A DNA stretch of 64,000 nt from Pollenia angustigena (GCA_930367215.1 OV884058.1:170420478-170484477), one strand, 5' to 3'; numbered from the stretch's first letter, positions 1 to 10,790 are shown. Made by a program: numbers and translations. Notes: generated by a model from the sequence alone, not told the origin.

Positions 1-540
1 ATAATTTTTTCTGTGTAAATCACTGTTTGGTAAAGAGGTAACAGCCGATTACACTGTAAGTGTAGATCGGTAACTGTAAATCTGCGAATTTAAATTTTTT
101 GGTATAAACAAAGCATAAGTAGTGCGTCGAATTTTCAAGAGTATTCTTTATCGCGATAACCATGTTAATGCCATTGTGTCTAACAGCACAACTAATTTTG
201 TGCAATGGAAATTCCTCATTATACCCTTCACATCAGGGTTTATACATATAATAAATAATGTAAATAAAAGCTGTTATTCCTTGTGGGCACAGATATGGCA
301 TAAGGGCTAATAGAAATAGTGAGAATCGGTCCATAATTTTACATAGCCCCCATACAAAAAAGGAAGAATTATCCACAATTCTAAACTTATGTCTATTAAA
401 CTTTAAATATATAAGGGTAAATGTCGCGAATTGACTACAATCGAGGATTGAAAACGGCCAAGTGCGAAAATTGGTTTAAATAATTATTTTTCGGTTGATA
501 CTGTTTTATAAGACCATTTTATGTAATAATAAGCAATGGG
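1..540. other. AT-rich DNA, no gene recognised
   Basis: Both strands carry only short open frames with no recognisable domain. I see no RNA gene and no clear repeat boundary here. Confidence 0.5.
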
Positions 541-574
541 CCATGCATATTAAAGGATTTTAATGATTTTTGAA

Positions 575-1410
575 CCCCACGGGAATGACAATAGTCCCAC
601 GGAAATGATATTTGTGCCGCACGGTAATGACTGAGCAGCAAGGTAATGACATTTTGTCATGTATTGTAGCGAAATAAAACACATACAGCAATTTATGGAA
701 ACACATTTAATAAAATTAATACGTTATATCCATTCTTTGGATTATATAAACTTATAAAAATAAAACGTAACAAAAAATAATCGCTTTGCTTTGTGTATTA
801 TCCTATGACCGTGGTTTAGATTATTCCCATGGTAATGCCTGCACGGTAATGATGGAAACGTGAGTATTCTTGGATTTAAATGTGAAAATCTTCAAAAAAT
901 TTTACAAAATATATTATAATCTAATAAAGACTTAAAAAATTAACAAACCAATACCACGAATTTGGAAATTATAATATAAATAACGGAAAAATATACTTAG
1001 GTACCACGAGAATGACAAAATTTCAGGAACATGCGCAAAAAACCCTAAACACTTAAAAAGCTCTCAAACAACTGACTACTTTTTCACTTCTGTCAATTAA
1101 CTTTAAAACTAACAGCAATTGTCGTTACATTGACAGTTTACACCTAACCAAAAAAACAGTTTAAAGCATTTTTTTAATAAACAAATTGACCCACGAGGAA
1201 TGACGAAAAAAATTAGCCACGGACTAAAATGTCTCAAAATCATAAATTGTAAAATAAAATTATATTTATGAAATTAAAATTGACTTAGTTCGTTCTTCTA
1301 TAACTTGACGTACTTCATTTATAATATATATTTTTAGATATTAATGAAAATCTGTGTTTTTTGAACACAAAACGCTCGGACACACGCCATGGTAATGACG
1401 ATTTGCACCG
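575..1410 (+). repeat. Scattered CACGGNAATGAC-type short repeats
   Basis: A short motif close to CCACGGNAATGAC recurs at about 578, 595, 617, 638, 826, 838, 998, 1190 and 1385, always on the plus strand, with spacing from 17 to about 200 bases. The flanks between copies are AT-rich and do not look alike, so this is not a simple tandem array. It may be an eroded repeat inside an old transposon or a cluster of binding sites. The identity is unknown. Confidence 0.5.
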
Positions 1411-1604
1411 TGCGACCAAATTTTTTCATAAAAATATCTGAAATATTTTATTTTGATTTCGCGCCTCGTTAAAGGACATTTTGTTTTATTTATTCCTGTT
1501 CTCAGAATTTAAATTTTCTAATATTTTTAATACTAAATGCGTCGGGCCAGAGAATGTAGTCATTTCGCGATATCTACCCATAAACGAAATATATAGACTC
1601 GCAA

Positions 1605-2140
1605 AATGGTGGAGGAGTTTTGATTACAGTATCGACTATTTTACCATCTGAAAACGTAACTCCAACAGAAGTTCAAGAAATTCAATTCCTTTCCGTATGC
1701 GTTAAATTTGAGTCGAAAAATGTTAATAGCATCTCTTAATATTCCTCAAGCACCAAGTTAACGATAACATGAGTTACATCTCAGGGCTATCGAACTTATT
1801 GTTGGTCTATCCAGACCTTGCGACATATTGTTACTATTGAAGACTTTATTCTTGTAAAAAAAACTGGCACAAATTATGTTTAATCATCCAAGAGTTTGGA
1901 TCAGAATAGCAAATTATTGGATTCTAAAACAGATTTAGGTCTTTTCCAAATAAACGGCATAGCAACAATTTTGGGATGACACCTTTATCTGGTATTTGTA
2001 GATTAACCCGAAGATTTTTTATTTAACGCATAAATTATTTATCAACATCTGAGGATAATTATCATCCTACTCTGGAAAATAACTTGTTTGTTCATTTCCG
2101 ACAAGTGTTAAATCCTAATGTCAATGAGGACATGGTTACC
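1605..2140 (+). pseudogene. Jockey-like retrotransposon endonuclease relic
   Basis: Conceptual translation with frame changes resembles the N-terminal apurinic-type endonuclease of Jockey-clade non-LTR retrotransposons. A GGGVLI stretch comes first (near 1612), then a segment like EIQFLSVCVKF, then a proline-serine segment like YIPPSS in the family, then a GLFQING segment near 1940. Stops and frameshifts are frequent, so no protein is made. It lies upstream of, and in the same orientation as, the reverse transcriptase relic at 3.7-4.3 kb. The two may be one element split by the hairpin and the family A repeat between them. The identification rests on motif order only. Confidence 0.5.
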
Positions 2141-2680
2141 GAACTTATTTTGTTATTTAGTTTGATTTTTTTTCGGTTAAAATATATTTTTTTAAAAGTA
2201 AAAACTATTAAATTTTACGGAATATGCTGTTTAATAAGTAAAAAATTTAAAACTTAATGTAAAATTCATTTATAAGGAAATGTAAATGATCCGTTTTTAA
2301 ATGAATTTTAAGTTGCTTAAAATTAAATTTCGGTTGAATTCAACTACACAATATTTTGAATGTATGGGATATTGTTCCTTATTGTTTTCCTCCTCATATT
2401 CCAATAAGGAAATTATTCGTTAATTCTATTGTCCATATCGAATACCTGAATATTAAGTAATAATTTATCCAATACTACATGAAACATTTTTTAAAGATGC
2501 TGTTAAAGTAATTAAATACTCTCGAAGTTATGGCTCTATTGAAGTTTCCAGGTGTGTACTTCTGAAATGTTTATGTTCCGTAATTTCGCCTTTAACTTTT
2601 TATATACAGCCCAATTCTGAATACAAATTCCCCGGGAGTTTTTTCCTTTTTCTATTTTAACAATTGAATTTACATAGAAT
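2140..2680. other. AT-rich DNA, no gene recognised
   Basis: No coding signal is seen. The stretch near 2626-2660 (CCCCGGGAGTTTTTTCC) resembles one arm of the foldback repeats at 12935 and 46386, so it is probably a broken copy of that MITE family. Confidence 0.4.
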
Positions 2681-2681
2681 A

Positions 2682-2792
2682 ATGGCGATTTCTTTTCTGA
2701 GAAATATGTTGCATAAATGTTACATGCTCTATCTCTTTTGTGTAGAGCATGTAACATTCATGCAACATATTTCTCAGAAAAGAAATCGCCAT
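2682..2792. repeat. Near-perfect 50 bp inverted repeat (hairpin)
   Basis: The arms at 2682-2731 and 2743-2792 are complementary over 50 bases with one mismatch, separated by an 11-base loop. Both arms begin at ATGGCGATTTC when read inward. The near identity means a young inverted duplication. The right arm ends exactly where the family A repeat (2793 onward) begins. A transcript would fold into a long stem. Whether it is a hairpin RNA gene or a by-product of transposition cannot be told. Confidence 0.8.
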
Positions 2793-3713
2793 AAGTTAGA
2801 GTGCTATATTCGGCTGTGCCGAATCTTTGATACCCTCCACCGACAGTTCAAATGTTTAAGGAGTAATATCTGTATGATGTTATTATTATCTTAAACTGTG
2901 ACGATTTGTTATTAATTATGGTTTTAGGCGACTAAACTGTTTTCCGGTAGTAGGGTTTCTATTATGTACCGATCTTCACGAAATTTCACAGTATCATTTA
3001 TAGTCCTATAAAACTGTGACGAGCAAAAATTTGTTATGATTGCATTATTTTTTACGGTTTTAGGCGTACTAAACTGTTTTCCGGTAGTAGGGTTTATATG
3101 GGGCCTAAGGTAAATTATGGACCGATCATCACGAAATTTCACAGTGTTATTTCTAGTTCTAAAAAACTGTGACATTCCAAATTTTGTTACGCTAGCGTTA
3201 TTTTTTACGGTTTTAGGCGTACTAAACTGTTTTCCGGGAGTATTGTTTATATGGGGCTTAGGGTAAATTATGGACGGATCTTCACGAAATTTAACAGCAT
3301 GATTTCCAGACAAATAAAACAAATTTTTGCAAAATCTTATCTCATTCCGTGCCTTGTTCCAGCATTTATGTTATTTTTTGTAACAAAATTATCAATTTTT
3401 TTAGGTGGTGGTTCCACATTTTGATTCATAGCTCTGGTCCTACAGAACCGATTTTGCTGGATTTCAATCCCAAACTGCTTAGGATAACTACAAGCAATTT
3501 GGCACCAAGTTTGTTCATTTGTTTTGAGTTGTTCGAATGTGAGCGTGTTTTCAACAGACGGACAGACGGACATGGCTAAATCGATTTAGAATTACTCAAG
3601 GACCCAGAATATATATACTTTATGGGGTCTGAGATGAATAATAAAAAAGTTTCACACGGAATGACAAACTTAATATACCCTCTTCACAACTAATTGTGGT
3701 GGAGGGTATAAAA
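2793..3713 (-). repeat. Dispersed repeat family A, reverse copy
   Basis: Read on the minus strand this copy starts with the paired signature ATACCCTCCACC / GTGGTGGAGGGTAT near 3700. It passes through a GTTTGTCATTCCGTGTG segment and a CCGTCTGTCCGTC segment near 3560, and ends with GCCGAATATAGCACTC near 2797. The same order is seen at 40386-41348 and 7530-8380. It encodes no protein that I recognise. It looks like a non-autonomous transposable element of higher flies. Class unknown. Confidence 0.65.
2893..3302. repeat. Degenerate tandem repeat inside family A copy
   Basis: A unit holding AAACTGTGAC, then TTTTTTACGGTTTTAGGCG, then AAACTGTTTTCCGG, then a CACGAAATTT segment, occurs about three times at 2893, 3009 and 3161. 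The first unit is shortened. The period is about 115-155 bases. The single open frame on the minus strand here is a consequence of the repeat. Confidence 0.65.
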
Positions 3714-3720
3714 ATGGGAG

Positions 3721-4310
3721 AATAGAGAAAACTTAATTGAGAAAGCTATTTTAGCATGTAAACTGATTCCATTTATACAGATTTTAGTATAGCATTTGAT
3801 AAAGTAAATCATGAACTTCTTTTTGTTGTAAGTTGGATGAAAACAGGCTCTATCCTATATTTATTAAATGGATGTCCACATATCTGAAGGGCAGATATCA
3901 GCAATGAACTCTTAAGCTATACCTGTTCTATCTGGAGTACCTCAAGGTAGTCACTTGGGTCCAGTCTTATTCCTATTATTCATAAAATAATAACATCGTG
4001 TATTAAATATTCGAAAATATTAATGAATGCAGATGATGTAAAGCTTTTATTTAGCTACATATGCTCAACTATGTCTTCCCTACTCCGAGATGATCTAGAC
4101 ATTTTTAACTAATAGTGTGATATAAATTTAATTGATTTGAACTCGAGAAAAGTTAAACATATTTATATGATTTTATAGAAGAAGTCCAGTACTCTGTAGC
4201 TATACACTTAATAAGAATCCACTTGAAAGAGTGGAGACTTTCTTTGATATGGGTGTATTACTTGATCATAAGCTGTGATTAAATGTTAATATATCACCGA
4301 CTGTCGACAA
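3721..4310 (+). pseudogene. Non-LTR retrotransposon reverse transcriptase relic
   Basis: Translation with frame changes shows reverse transcriptase motifs in the right order. There is FDKVNHELL near 3795, a YLKGR segment near 3885, SGVPQGS.LGPVLF near 3930-3970 and the catalytic block as ADDVKLL near 4030 (usual form F/YADD). Many stops and frameshifts make it a fossil. It is most like the Jockey and CR1 clades and could be the distal half of the endonuclease relic at 1605-2140. Confidence 0.7.
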
Positions 4311-4319
4311 GGCAAATAC

Positions 4320-4515
4320 GCCTCGGTCGTCTGGGACCCCTAGTACGCACTTGTGGTTTTTTGCTCATATCTCAGCCATTTGTAGACCGGTCAGCCTGAA
4401 TTTCAACAAACAATTTCCGGGACTATATGTGATATAGACATATCTGGGATACAAATACACAACCTCTCTAAAAAAAATGTGTAAGATTGGAGAAATTTTT
4501 TTCCCCTTAACAAAT
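4320..4515 (-). repeat. Family A repeat fragment, reverse
   Basis: The segment GTGGTTTTTTGCTCATATCT near 4350 followed by CAGCCTGAATTTCAAC near 4393 is the reverse complement of the central part of the family A copy at about 40641-40710. No coding content. Confidence 0.55.
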
Positions 4516-4529
4516 CCCGCGAAGCTCTA

Positions 4530-4632
4530 CGCTTGTATGCAGGAGACAGACCGGAGTCTCTGCGGGAATCGAACCCCTTCACTGATAGTCTAGCTCACTA
4601 CCAGCTAGCCTACCGGGGCATCTCCCATACAA
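4530..4632 (-). ncRNA. tRNA-derived SINE head or tRNA pseudogene
   Basis: On the minus strand a box B sequence, GGTTCGATTCCC (4564-4575), lies about 30 bases downstream of a box A-like block, TAGGCTAGCTGG (4601-4612), with a GGTAG D-loop. This is the internal RNA polymerase III promoter layout of tRNA genes. A clean acceptor stem and anticodon arm cannot be drawn, so a tRNA-derived SINE is more likely than a working tRNA. No obvious A-tail is seen. Confidence 0.55.
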
Positions 4633-4789
4633 AGACGTTATGTATATCTCTGTATATCTGGAGAACAGTTGTCAATACAAAACACTCGACAAAATGTAAG
4701 CGTGATTGGAGAAACGGGCGTGGCACAAAATATATATTTGTTTATATCTAAAGAACGGTATTTCTGTAACGTTATGTTTTTATTGCACC

Positions 4790-4915
4790 ATGGTGAAGGG
4801 TATATAAGATTCAGCATATCTGAATATAGCACTTTTTCTTGTATTCTTGTCGCACCATGGTAAAGGGTATATAAGATTAGGCATAGCCGAATATAGCACT
4901 CTTACTTGTTTGTTT
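4790..4915 (+). repeat. Two terminal fragments of repeat family A
   Basis: Two consecutive copies of the family A end, each with AAGGGTATATAAGATT followed by GAATATAGCACT, at about 4795-4840 and 4858-4912. The second finishes in CTTACTTG like the longer copy at 41.3 kb. Confidence 0.65.
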
Positions 4916-5764
4916 AGCGTATTTTTTTCTTAATTAAATAAAACAAATTTCAACAATATAACTGTAATTGACCATCATAAAAAGCCAAACAAAAGCAACA
5001 AAAATAACACACTTTTTGTAAGATGTTGTTATCTTTCTCTCGCTCTGGGTTGGCAACAATGATGTCAGATTAGGGGATTTTTCCCCAAGTGGTGTATTTT
5101 GTTTTTAAAACGGGGATACAAAATTTAATTTGGGATATTGTTGGGGATTTTATTTTAAATTTGGGCACTTTTTTGTGGATTTTTTCTAATGATTATTTTT
5201 ATTCTATTTGTTATTAAGCAACAAAAACAGTCTTTAAAATAAAAATTTATGACGATAGTCCTTCACTAAGTAATGACATTTTTCATGTTAAGTATATTTA
5301 GAGCAGACGTTATAAAAATAATTGATACGGTAGAAATATATCATCCTACTTAGCATTGGAATCAAGGGATTTGGGCTACGATGTTGCAGAAGAAATAAAA
5401 TCGATAGATTCAGGGTTGTCATATAAACTAAAGGAGATATGTTCATTGCTTTATATGTTAGGTGTTTCCCACCAAATCTAAAGCATATAAGTACATACAT
5501 ATATGCTTTAACCCATTAGAAGAGCCCAATTTCAGCTTAATTATAAAAAATATTCGACTGGTTACTTCATAACAGAGATCTGTTAAAGCGCTAACATAAC
5601 ACTGTTAACCATATAGAATTGTGATATATGTATTCAAATTGGAATTATACCTAAATTTTTTTGATCAAATGGAGTGGAAAAAAATATAGGTCTTAACACC
5701 TATCCCGCTTAGGTATATAATAGGATTTTTAATTTTTTTTTTATTTTTTAAATTTAAAATTTCT

Positions 5765-6240
5765 CTGGAAGATTTTCTCGAATTCCAAGAAAAAGGTAGG
5801 AGATGGGAGAATTAAATATGATGGAATTTGTGGACAAAGTGGTCTTTTATTAAAATTAATTGTCAGAAGCTTAAAGGTGTTGCGTCTTTATACGAATTTT
5901 TCAATTTGTCCATATTTTCAAATTTTGAAATTCACTGTTAGATGAATTCCAGGAAAACGGGAGGAGATGGGCGGATGGAATTTGTGGACAAAGGAGTCTT
6001 TTATCAAAATGAATTATCAGAAGTTTAAAGGTGTTGCGTCTTTATATGAATTTTTCAATTCGTCCATATTTTCAAATTTTGATATTCACTGTTAAATGAA
6101 TTCCAGAAAAACGGGAGGAGATGGGCAAATTAAATTTGATGGAATTTGTGGACAAAGTAGTCTTTTACACAAAATTAATTATCAGAAGCTTAAAGGTGTT
6201 GCGTCTTAATACGAGTTTTTCAATTTATTTATATTTTAAA
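5765..6240. repeat. Three tandem copies of a ~160 bp unit
   Basis: The marker ATGGAATTTGTGGACAAAG occurs at 5821, 5975 and 6139, and each copy is followed by a GGTGTTGCGTCTT segment. The period is 154 and then 164 bases. It lies inside the hAT relic and is non-coding. Confidence 0.85.
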
Positions 6241-6349
6241 ATTTTTTAAATATTCTGAATCACAATGCAGAAAACAACCGTGTGTTAAATGAAAAGATTT
6301 GTTTGACGTACAAAAATTTAATACATTGAGCTCATTTTTGACAGAAATT

Positions 6350-6688
6350 TATTTATATCAAGATGCTGCTGGATGTCGGTCATTTGAAGATTTGGCCAAG
6401 TGGTATTAACACTATTTTGTGTACCAACAAATAATACTTGTGTTAAACAGTTTTTTCCGGCAGTGAACCAAATGAAAACAAAAATAAGACATGAAATGCA
6501 ATACGAATTGCTGGAATTATTATTTCGAATAAATACACTTTTTAAAAGTAATTCAACTTGTTGCGACACGTTTGAACCAGAAGTGATATAGGCGTTTAAT
6601 TCAAGAAAAATGTATCAACAAATTAAGCAGGATGAAATACTTGATTGTGAAGTTTTTGAATTTCTTTATCAAATTGACATTTATTGAA
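6350..6688 (+). pseudogene. hAT transposase C-terminal (dimerisation) domain
   Basis: One frame runs LFCVPTNN..V..FF.AVNQMKTKIR.EMQYELLELL, which is the layout of the hAT-superfamily dimerisation domain (proline-serine/threonine block, then ERxFS-like block, then a basic helix and leucines). The ERxFS block has changed to KQFFP. The frame is broken only by one TAG at 6589 and then continues to a natural TGA at about 6687. The N-terminal BED finger and catalytic core are not found upstream, so the gene is partial. It belongs to the same family as the fragment at 44743-45009. Confidence 0.7.
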
Positions 6689-7264
6689 ATGAAACGCAAT
6701 ACAAATAAAATATTTTATGACAAAATTTGAGAGTTTTTAGTGGGGATTTTTGGGAATGAAAATAATAATTTTTGGGATAAATGTTTAGAATTTAGGGATA
6801 CATTTTTAAAAACATCTGACAACCCTGATTGTCATTATGTATCTTCAATGCCGTTACAAAATAGAAATGGAAAATAGCACATACAAAAACTACACCAACA
6901 AAAGGAAACAAAAACAAAATCATGTCTAATGAAATTGTTGTTGTGGATATTTGTTGCATATTTACTTACAGCGTTAGAAAATGTACAAAGAATTTGTGAA
7001 AAAAGCAAAATTGAAAAAAAGGCAACGAAAAAAAAACATCACACAATAACAAAAAAAAAATTAGTTTAAGAAAGAAAAAAACTAGATCAAGTGAAAAACG
7101 AAAACAACAACCATGGCAAAAATGAGTAACAATAACAACAAACATAATACATACCAAGACCACTTATTTTTGCTAATACTTATACATAAGTATGTATGTT
7201 GGTACACACGCTAAATACAATTGCAATGGATGCCAGATGAATTTTAATGAAAATAAAACTTTAA

Positions 7265-7482
7265 GGCCCGTTTTCACATCTTACCGATAGCTAAAAGTAG
7301 ACTTTAACTCGCCTTATAAAAAGTGTTCCATTATTAAAACTTTACTTTAACCTTAGGGGAGCGATAATGTAAATAAAGGTTCATCCTACCTGGTAGATAA
7401 AAGTAAAGTTCTAATAATGGAACACTTTTTATACGGCCGATAAAATCCTACCTTTAGCTATCGGTAAGTTGTGAAAACGGGC
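7265..7482. mobile_element. 218 bp foldback MITE with TTAA duplication
   Basis: The ends are inverted copies of GGCCCGTTTTCACA..TTACCGATAGCTAAA (the right end lacks one G), and the element is flanked by TTAA at 7261-7264 and 7483-7486. The TTAA target and the CCC-type ends suggest a piggyBac-like non-autonomous element. The inner arms also pair (AAAGTGTTCCATTATTA with its complement). Confidence 0.75.
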
Positions 7483-7529
7483 TTAAATCTTGTAGATAAT
7501 TTTTTGATTGATGAAGATTAATTTGTTTA

Positions 7530-8380
7530 TACCGTTCACCGAAGGTAAAAGGGTATATGTATATAAGTTTGTCATTCCATTTGTAATTTCTACAATATTA
7601 ATTTTAGACCCTTTAAAGTATATGTACATACATATGTATATTCTGGATCCTTGTAAGTAGCAAAGTTAATTAAACGATGTCCGTCTGTCTGTCCGTTGAA
7701 ATGGGGTTTCCGCAGACCGCAGATGTTATGGGGACTTGGTAGTTATATGTTTATGTCCCATATACTGCGGAGTTGTTTGCTATTGAAATTCAGCCTAATA
7801 ATTCCACAAATGGCAGCGATATGAGCAAAAAACCACGACAGCCTCTAATTTTACCCAAAAAGCTCTTGTTATTTTGGCCCTTATTTTGTAAAACGCAACG
7901 CAATGCCAAAAATAACATTGAAAGCAAAAACAATTTCAAAAATTTGTCAAAATTTTGTTGTTGCTTTCTACAGAAATACAAATTGCGTTTTAAAATTATC
8001 AACGCTACAAGAAATGCAGCGTTTAAAATTTAAAAATTCAATATAAGTACATTTCTATAGAAAACAACAGCAAAATTATGAAATATTTTCGATTTTGTTT
8101 TTGCTTTCAATATAATTTTTTACGTTGCGTTTGCCTTTTACAAATTTAGGGCCTTTGTTTTTATTGAGAACGGCAAGAGCCAAAGTTTCTAAGTTTAATA
8201 CAAGCTTCTTGGTTATCAATACACAACATCCGACGAAATTTGAGCGAGATTGCAGTGGGCGTGGCACTTTCCATACAAAGTAATTTAAGATTTCTGTATA
8301 TCTGTGGAACGGCAAGAGCCAAAATTTTGAAATTAGGTACAAGCATCTTGTTTATCAGTTCACAAGTTACAACTATGCCT
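7530..8380 (+). repeat. Dispersed repeat family A, forward copy
   Basis: Begins with the paired ACC..TTCACCGAAGGTAAAAGGGTAT signature, then GTTTGTCATTCC near 7567, then CCGTCTGTCTGTCCG near 7681, then a segment like CGGCAAGAGCCAAA that is repeated near 8170 and 8311. The usual GCCGAATATAGCACTC end is missing, so the copy is truncated on the right near the start of the next element. The open frames within it are not conserved between copies. Confidence 0.65.
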
Positions 8381-8578
8381 TAATTAAGTTACCCAGTTGG
8401 CCACGTCTTTAAGACATCTTTAACGACGGGTAAAATACAACAGTAAGTGTAAGTGTTCGTTAAACTCTTAGAAGACATACTGAAGACAACTTAATACAAC
8501 TAAATTTGACTTTTATGCAATCGTCAACGATCAATCTTTTTTTTATTTATTTTAGACAATTTTTCAATGTGCTTTTTT

Positions 8579-8704
8579 AGTATAGTTGCAATTTAATTTT
8601 GTTTGTTTTATTTCTGTTATATTTTTTCCATGTGATTTTGTAGTATAGTTGCAATTTAATTTTGTTTGTTTTATTTCTGTTACTATTCGACTTTTGTAAG
8701 CAAT
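8579..8704. repeat. 63 bp direct duplication
   Basis: The block beginning AGTATAGTTGCAATTTAATT at 8579 is repeated from 8642, a period of 63 bases, with nearly identical sequence. Confidence 0.85.
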
Positions 8705-9531
8705 GCTTAAATTTACTGTAAAGTATAAACTGCATGTAATCCATTTTCCATTACGCGACTGCCTTTATCAACATGTTTTCGGTATTACTGGTTTGTGCGG
8801 ATTCGTAAATTGTATGTTGGTATTTAAATCAAGAACATATTGTCTTTAATAGCTTTTTATTGAAGACAATGTCGCATATATTGTCCCACATATATTTTGA
8901 TGGAAGACAACTTATACGACAATGTCGCTCTTCTGTCCTTCATAACCTTTAATAGGGGATACCAAACAAGACGTTGTAGCTCATACTGTCGTACACGACG
9001 ATTTCCTGTCTTCAAGAACACCAAAACGATAGGGGACAACTCGTACACATTCATCATCGACGACGATGTTACACGCAGAGAAAAAATATGGTTGGGCATT
9101 GTTACGGCAACAACACTATGTTTAATGTAACAATATATTGTTGTCGTACACAAATAATTGTTATTTTTATTTAATATCAACAATATTATAGTTACTGTAA
9201 ACATATCAATGTTTATCGCAATTATAAATTTGAGTATTGTTGACCGAAAAATAATTATTTTTCTAACAACTAAATTATGATAACTTTCAGAACATATTAT
9301 ATTACTCACAACCATATCATGATATTTAATAGCCATAACATGATAACTTTCTATACATTAATCATTTTATGTTTAAGATGCAATCAAACTATTTTTACTC
9401 TAATAATATTATGTAAGCGCCATTTGTAAAATAATTTTGAATCAGTTGTGTCGTTTATTTTATATGTGAGCGGTTAAACTATTTAAAGATAAATTCCCAT
9501 AAGTTTAAAGAAATTAAAAAATTTAAATATT

Positions 9532-9950
9532 AGCGGAGTTCATTCGGTTTTAGTGATGTAATAGTGCAAATGCAAAATATCGTAGTTTTTTGTAAAATCA
9601 AACAACAAAACACACAGAGATTTCGTTATAATTTATAAAAGCGCTACGATATTTCTGTGGTTTTCATGGGCAACGGCGTATGTCTTAAAACAAATTTTTC
9701 AGGAAAGCCGAAAAACTATTATAGATCAAACTATGGGCTAGGTATTGCACTTTTTAAACTTTGTCATAACGTTAAAAAATCGGAATTGATCCACCTTTTT
9801 TCAAAAATTTGTACAAACATGTAAAAAGCGTTCAAAATTAGGCAATATGGCATCAACATCTCAGAATCAAAAAAATGGACATACGCGGTTGCCCATGAAA
9901 ACCACAGATTTTGCATTTGCTCTTCTGCAAGCCTTATATGGAACTCCGCT
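9532..9950. mobile_element. Foldback MITE, ends AGCGGAGTTC
   Basis: AGCGGAGTTC at 9532 is inverted as GAACTCCGCT at 9941-9950. An inner pair, GTGGTTTTCATGGGCAAC near 9657, is inverted near 9886. A related 122 bp copy sits in an intron of smg at 27654-27775, sharing the GCTACGATATTT core. Confidence 0.65.
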
Positions 9951-10173
9951 TTTTGATTGGTGGCATGTCATAACGTCCAGTGTCATAGTGTCCATCAAAG
10001 AAATGTCATAGTGTCCGCGGACGTTATGACACTTTGCAAAGTGTCATAATGTCCACAACTCAACTTATAATGAAAAATATTAAAATGTGTAAAATTTTTT
10101 TTGAAATATTAAAATAAGTAAGTACAATACCAAAAATTCTTACAAGCAAGAATGTAAACAAATTTGAGATCAT

Positions 10174-10600
10174 AGCCGGCCTTCGCCCGGGCGCAAGGAT
10201 TTTCTTCTCTATGGTATAACAAATACGGGCTTCGCTAACTAAAGCTTCTCTGCACAGCCGGCCTTCGGCCGGGCGCAAGAATTTCCTCCTCTATGGTATA
10301 ACAAACACCGGCTTCGCTAAGTAAAGCCTCTAAAATCTGCCTTGTTTCCGAACGAAAGCCGACTATGCAGAGAAGCTTTAGTTAGCGAAGCCGGAATTTG
10401 TTATACCATAGAGACGAAAATCCTTGTGCCCGGCCAAAGGCCGGCTGTGCAGAGAAGCTTTAGTTAGCGAAGCCGGTTTTTGTTATACCATAGAGGAGAA
10501 AATCCTTGCGCCCGGCCAAAGGCCGGCTGTGCAGAGAAGCTTTAGTTAGCGAAGCCGGTATTTGTTATACCATAGAGGGGAAAATCCTTGCGCCCAAAAG
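10174..10600. repeat. Inverted arrays of an 82 bp GC-rich repeat
   Basis: Two units in minus orientation (from 10174 and 10256) are followed, after a short spacer, by three units in plus orientation (10359, 10441, 10523). The period is exactly 82 in both arrays. Each unit holds GCCGGC..GCAGAGAAGCTTTAGTTAGCGAAGCCGG with a GTTATACCATAGAG block. They form the inner arms of the foldback element. The open frames across them are repeats of one meaningless peptide. Confidence 0.85.
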
Positions 10601-10626
10601 TGTTTTCGTTATATATTTAATATATA

Positions 10627-10790
10627 CACCCAGAGAAAAAGCAGCAAAACCATTTTTAAAATTTTTTTTAACATATTATGTTTCTTTTAACCTAATCATT
10701 GTCACCGACAACCATATTATGGTTAAATTAGTTTCTTTAAAAATAGTTTTGTTGGTTGGGACCATAATGAAACATGTTTTTCTCTGCGTG
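10627..10790. mobile_element. 164 bp MITE, CACCCAGAGAAAAA ends, TA flanks
   Basis: CACCCAGAGAAAAA at 10627 pairs with TTTTTCTCTGCGTG ending at 10790, and TA lies on each side. It belongs to the same end-type as the larger element 9072-11395 and is inserted in the foldback element. Confidence 0.7.

Larger units (their letters stand above)
5060..6836 (+). mobile_element. Degenerate hAT transposon, GGGGATTTT-rich ends
   Basis: Both outer zones are rich in GGGGATTTTT-type words (5080-5180 forward; 6735-6800), as in the hAT element at 44285-45054. The right end reads CAGGGTTGTCAGATG inward and a similar GATGTCAGAT lies at the left end. The right half holds a hAT dimerisation-domain reading frame (6350-6688). 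No 8 bp duplication is visible, so the exact ends are uncertain. A 154-164 bp triplication lies inside. Confidence 0.55.

Noticed and set aside
4530..4632. Functional tRNA gene
   Set aside because: Internal promoter boxes are present but no closed acceptor stem or clear anticodon arm can be drawn.
8857..9336. 159-codon minus-strand frame
   Set aside because: It crosses a transposon end (CACGCAGAGAAAAA) and shows no domain or codon bias. Chance frame.
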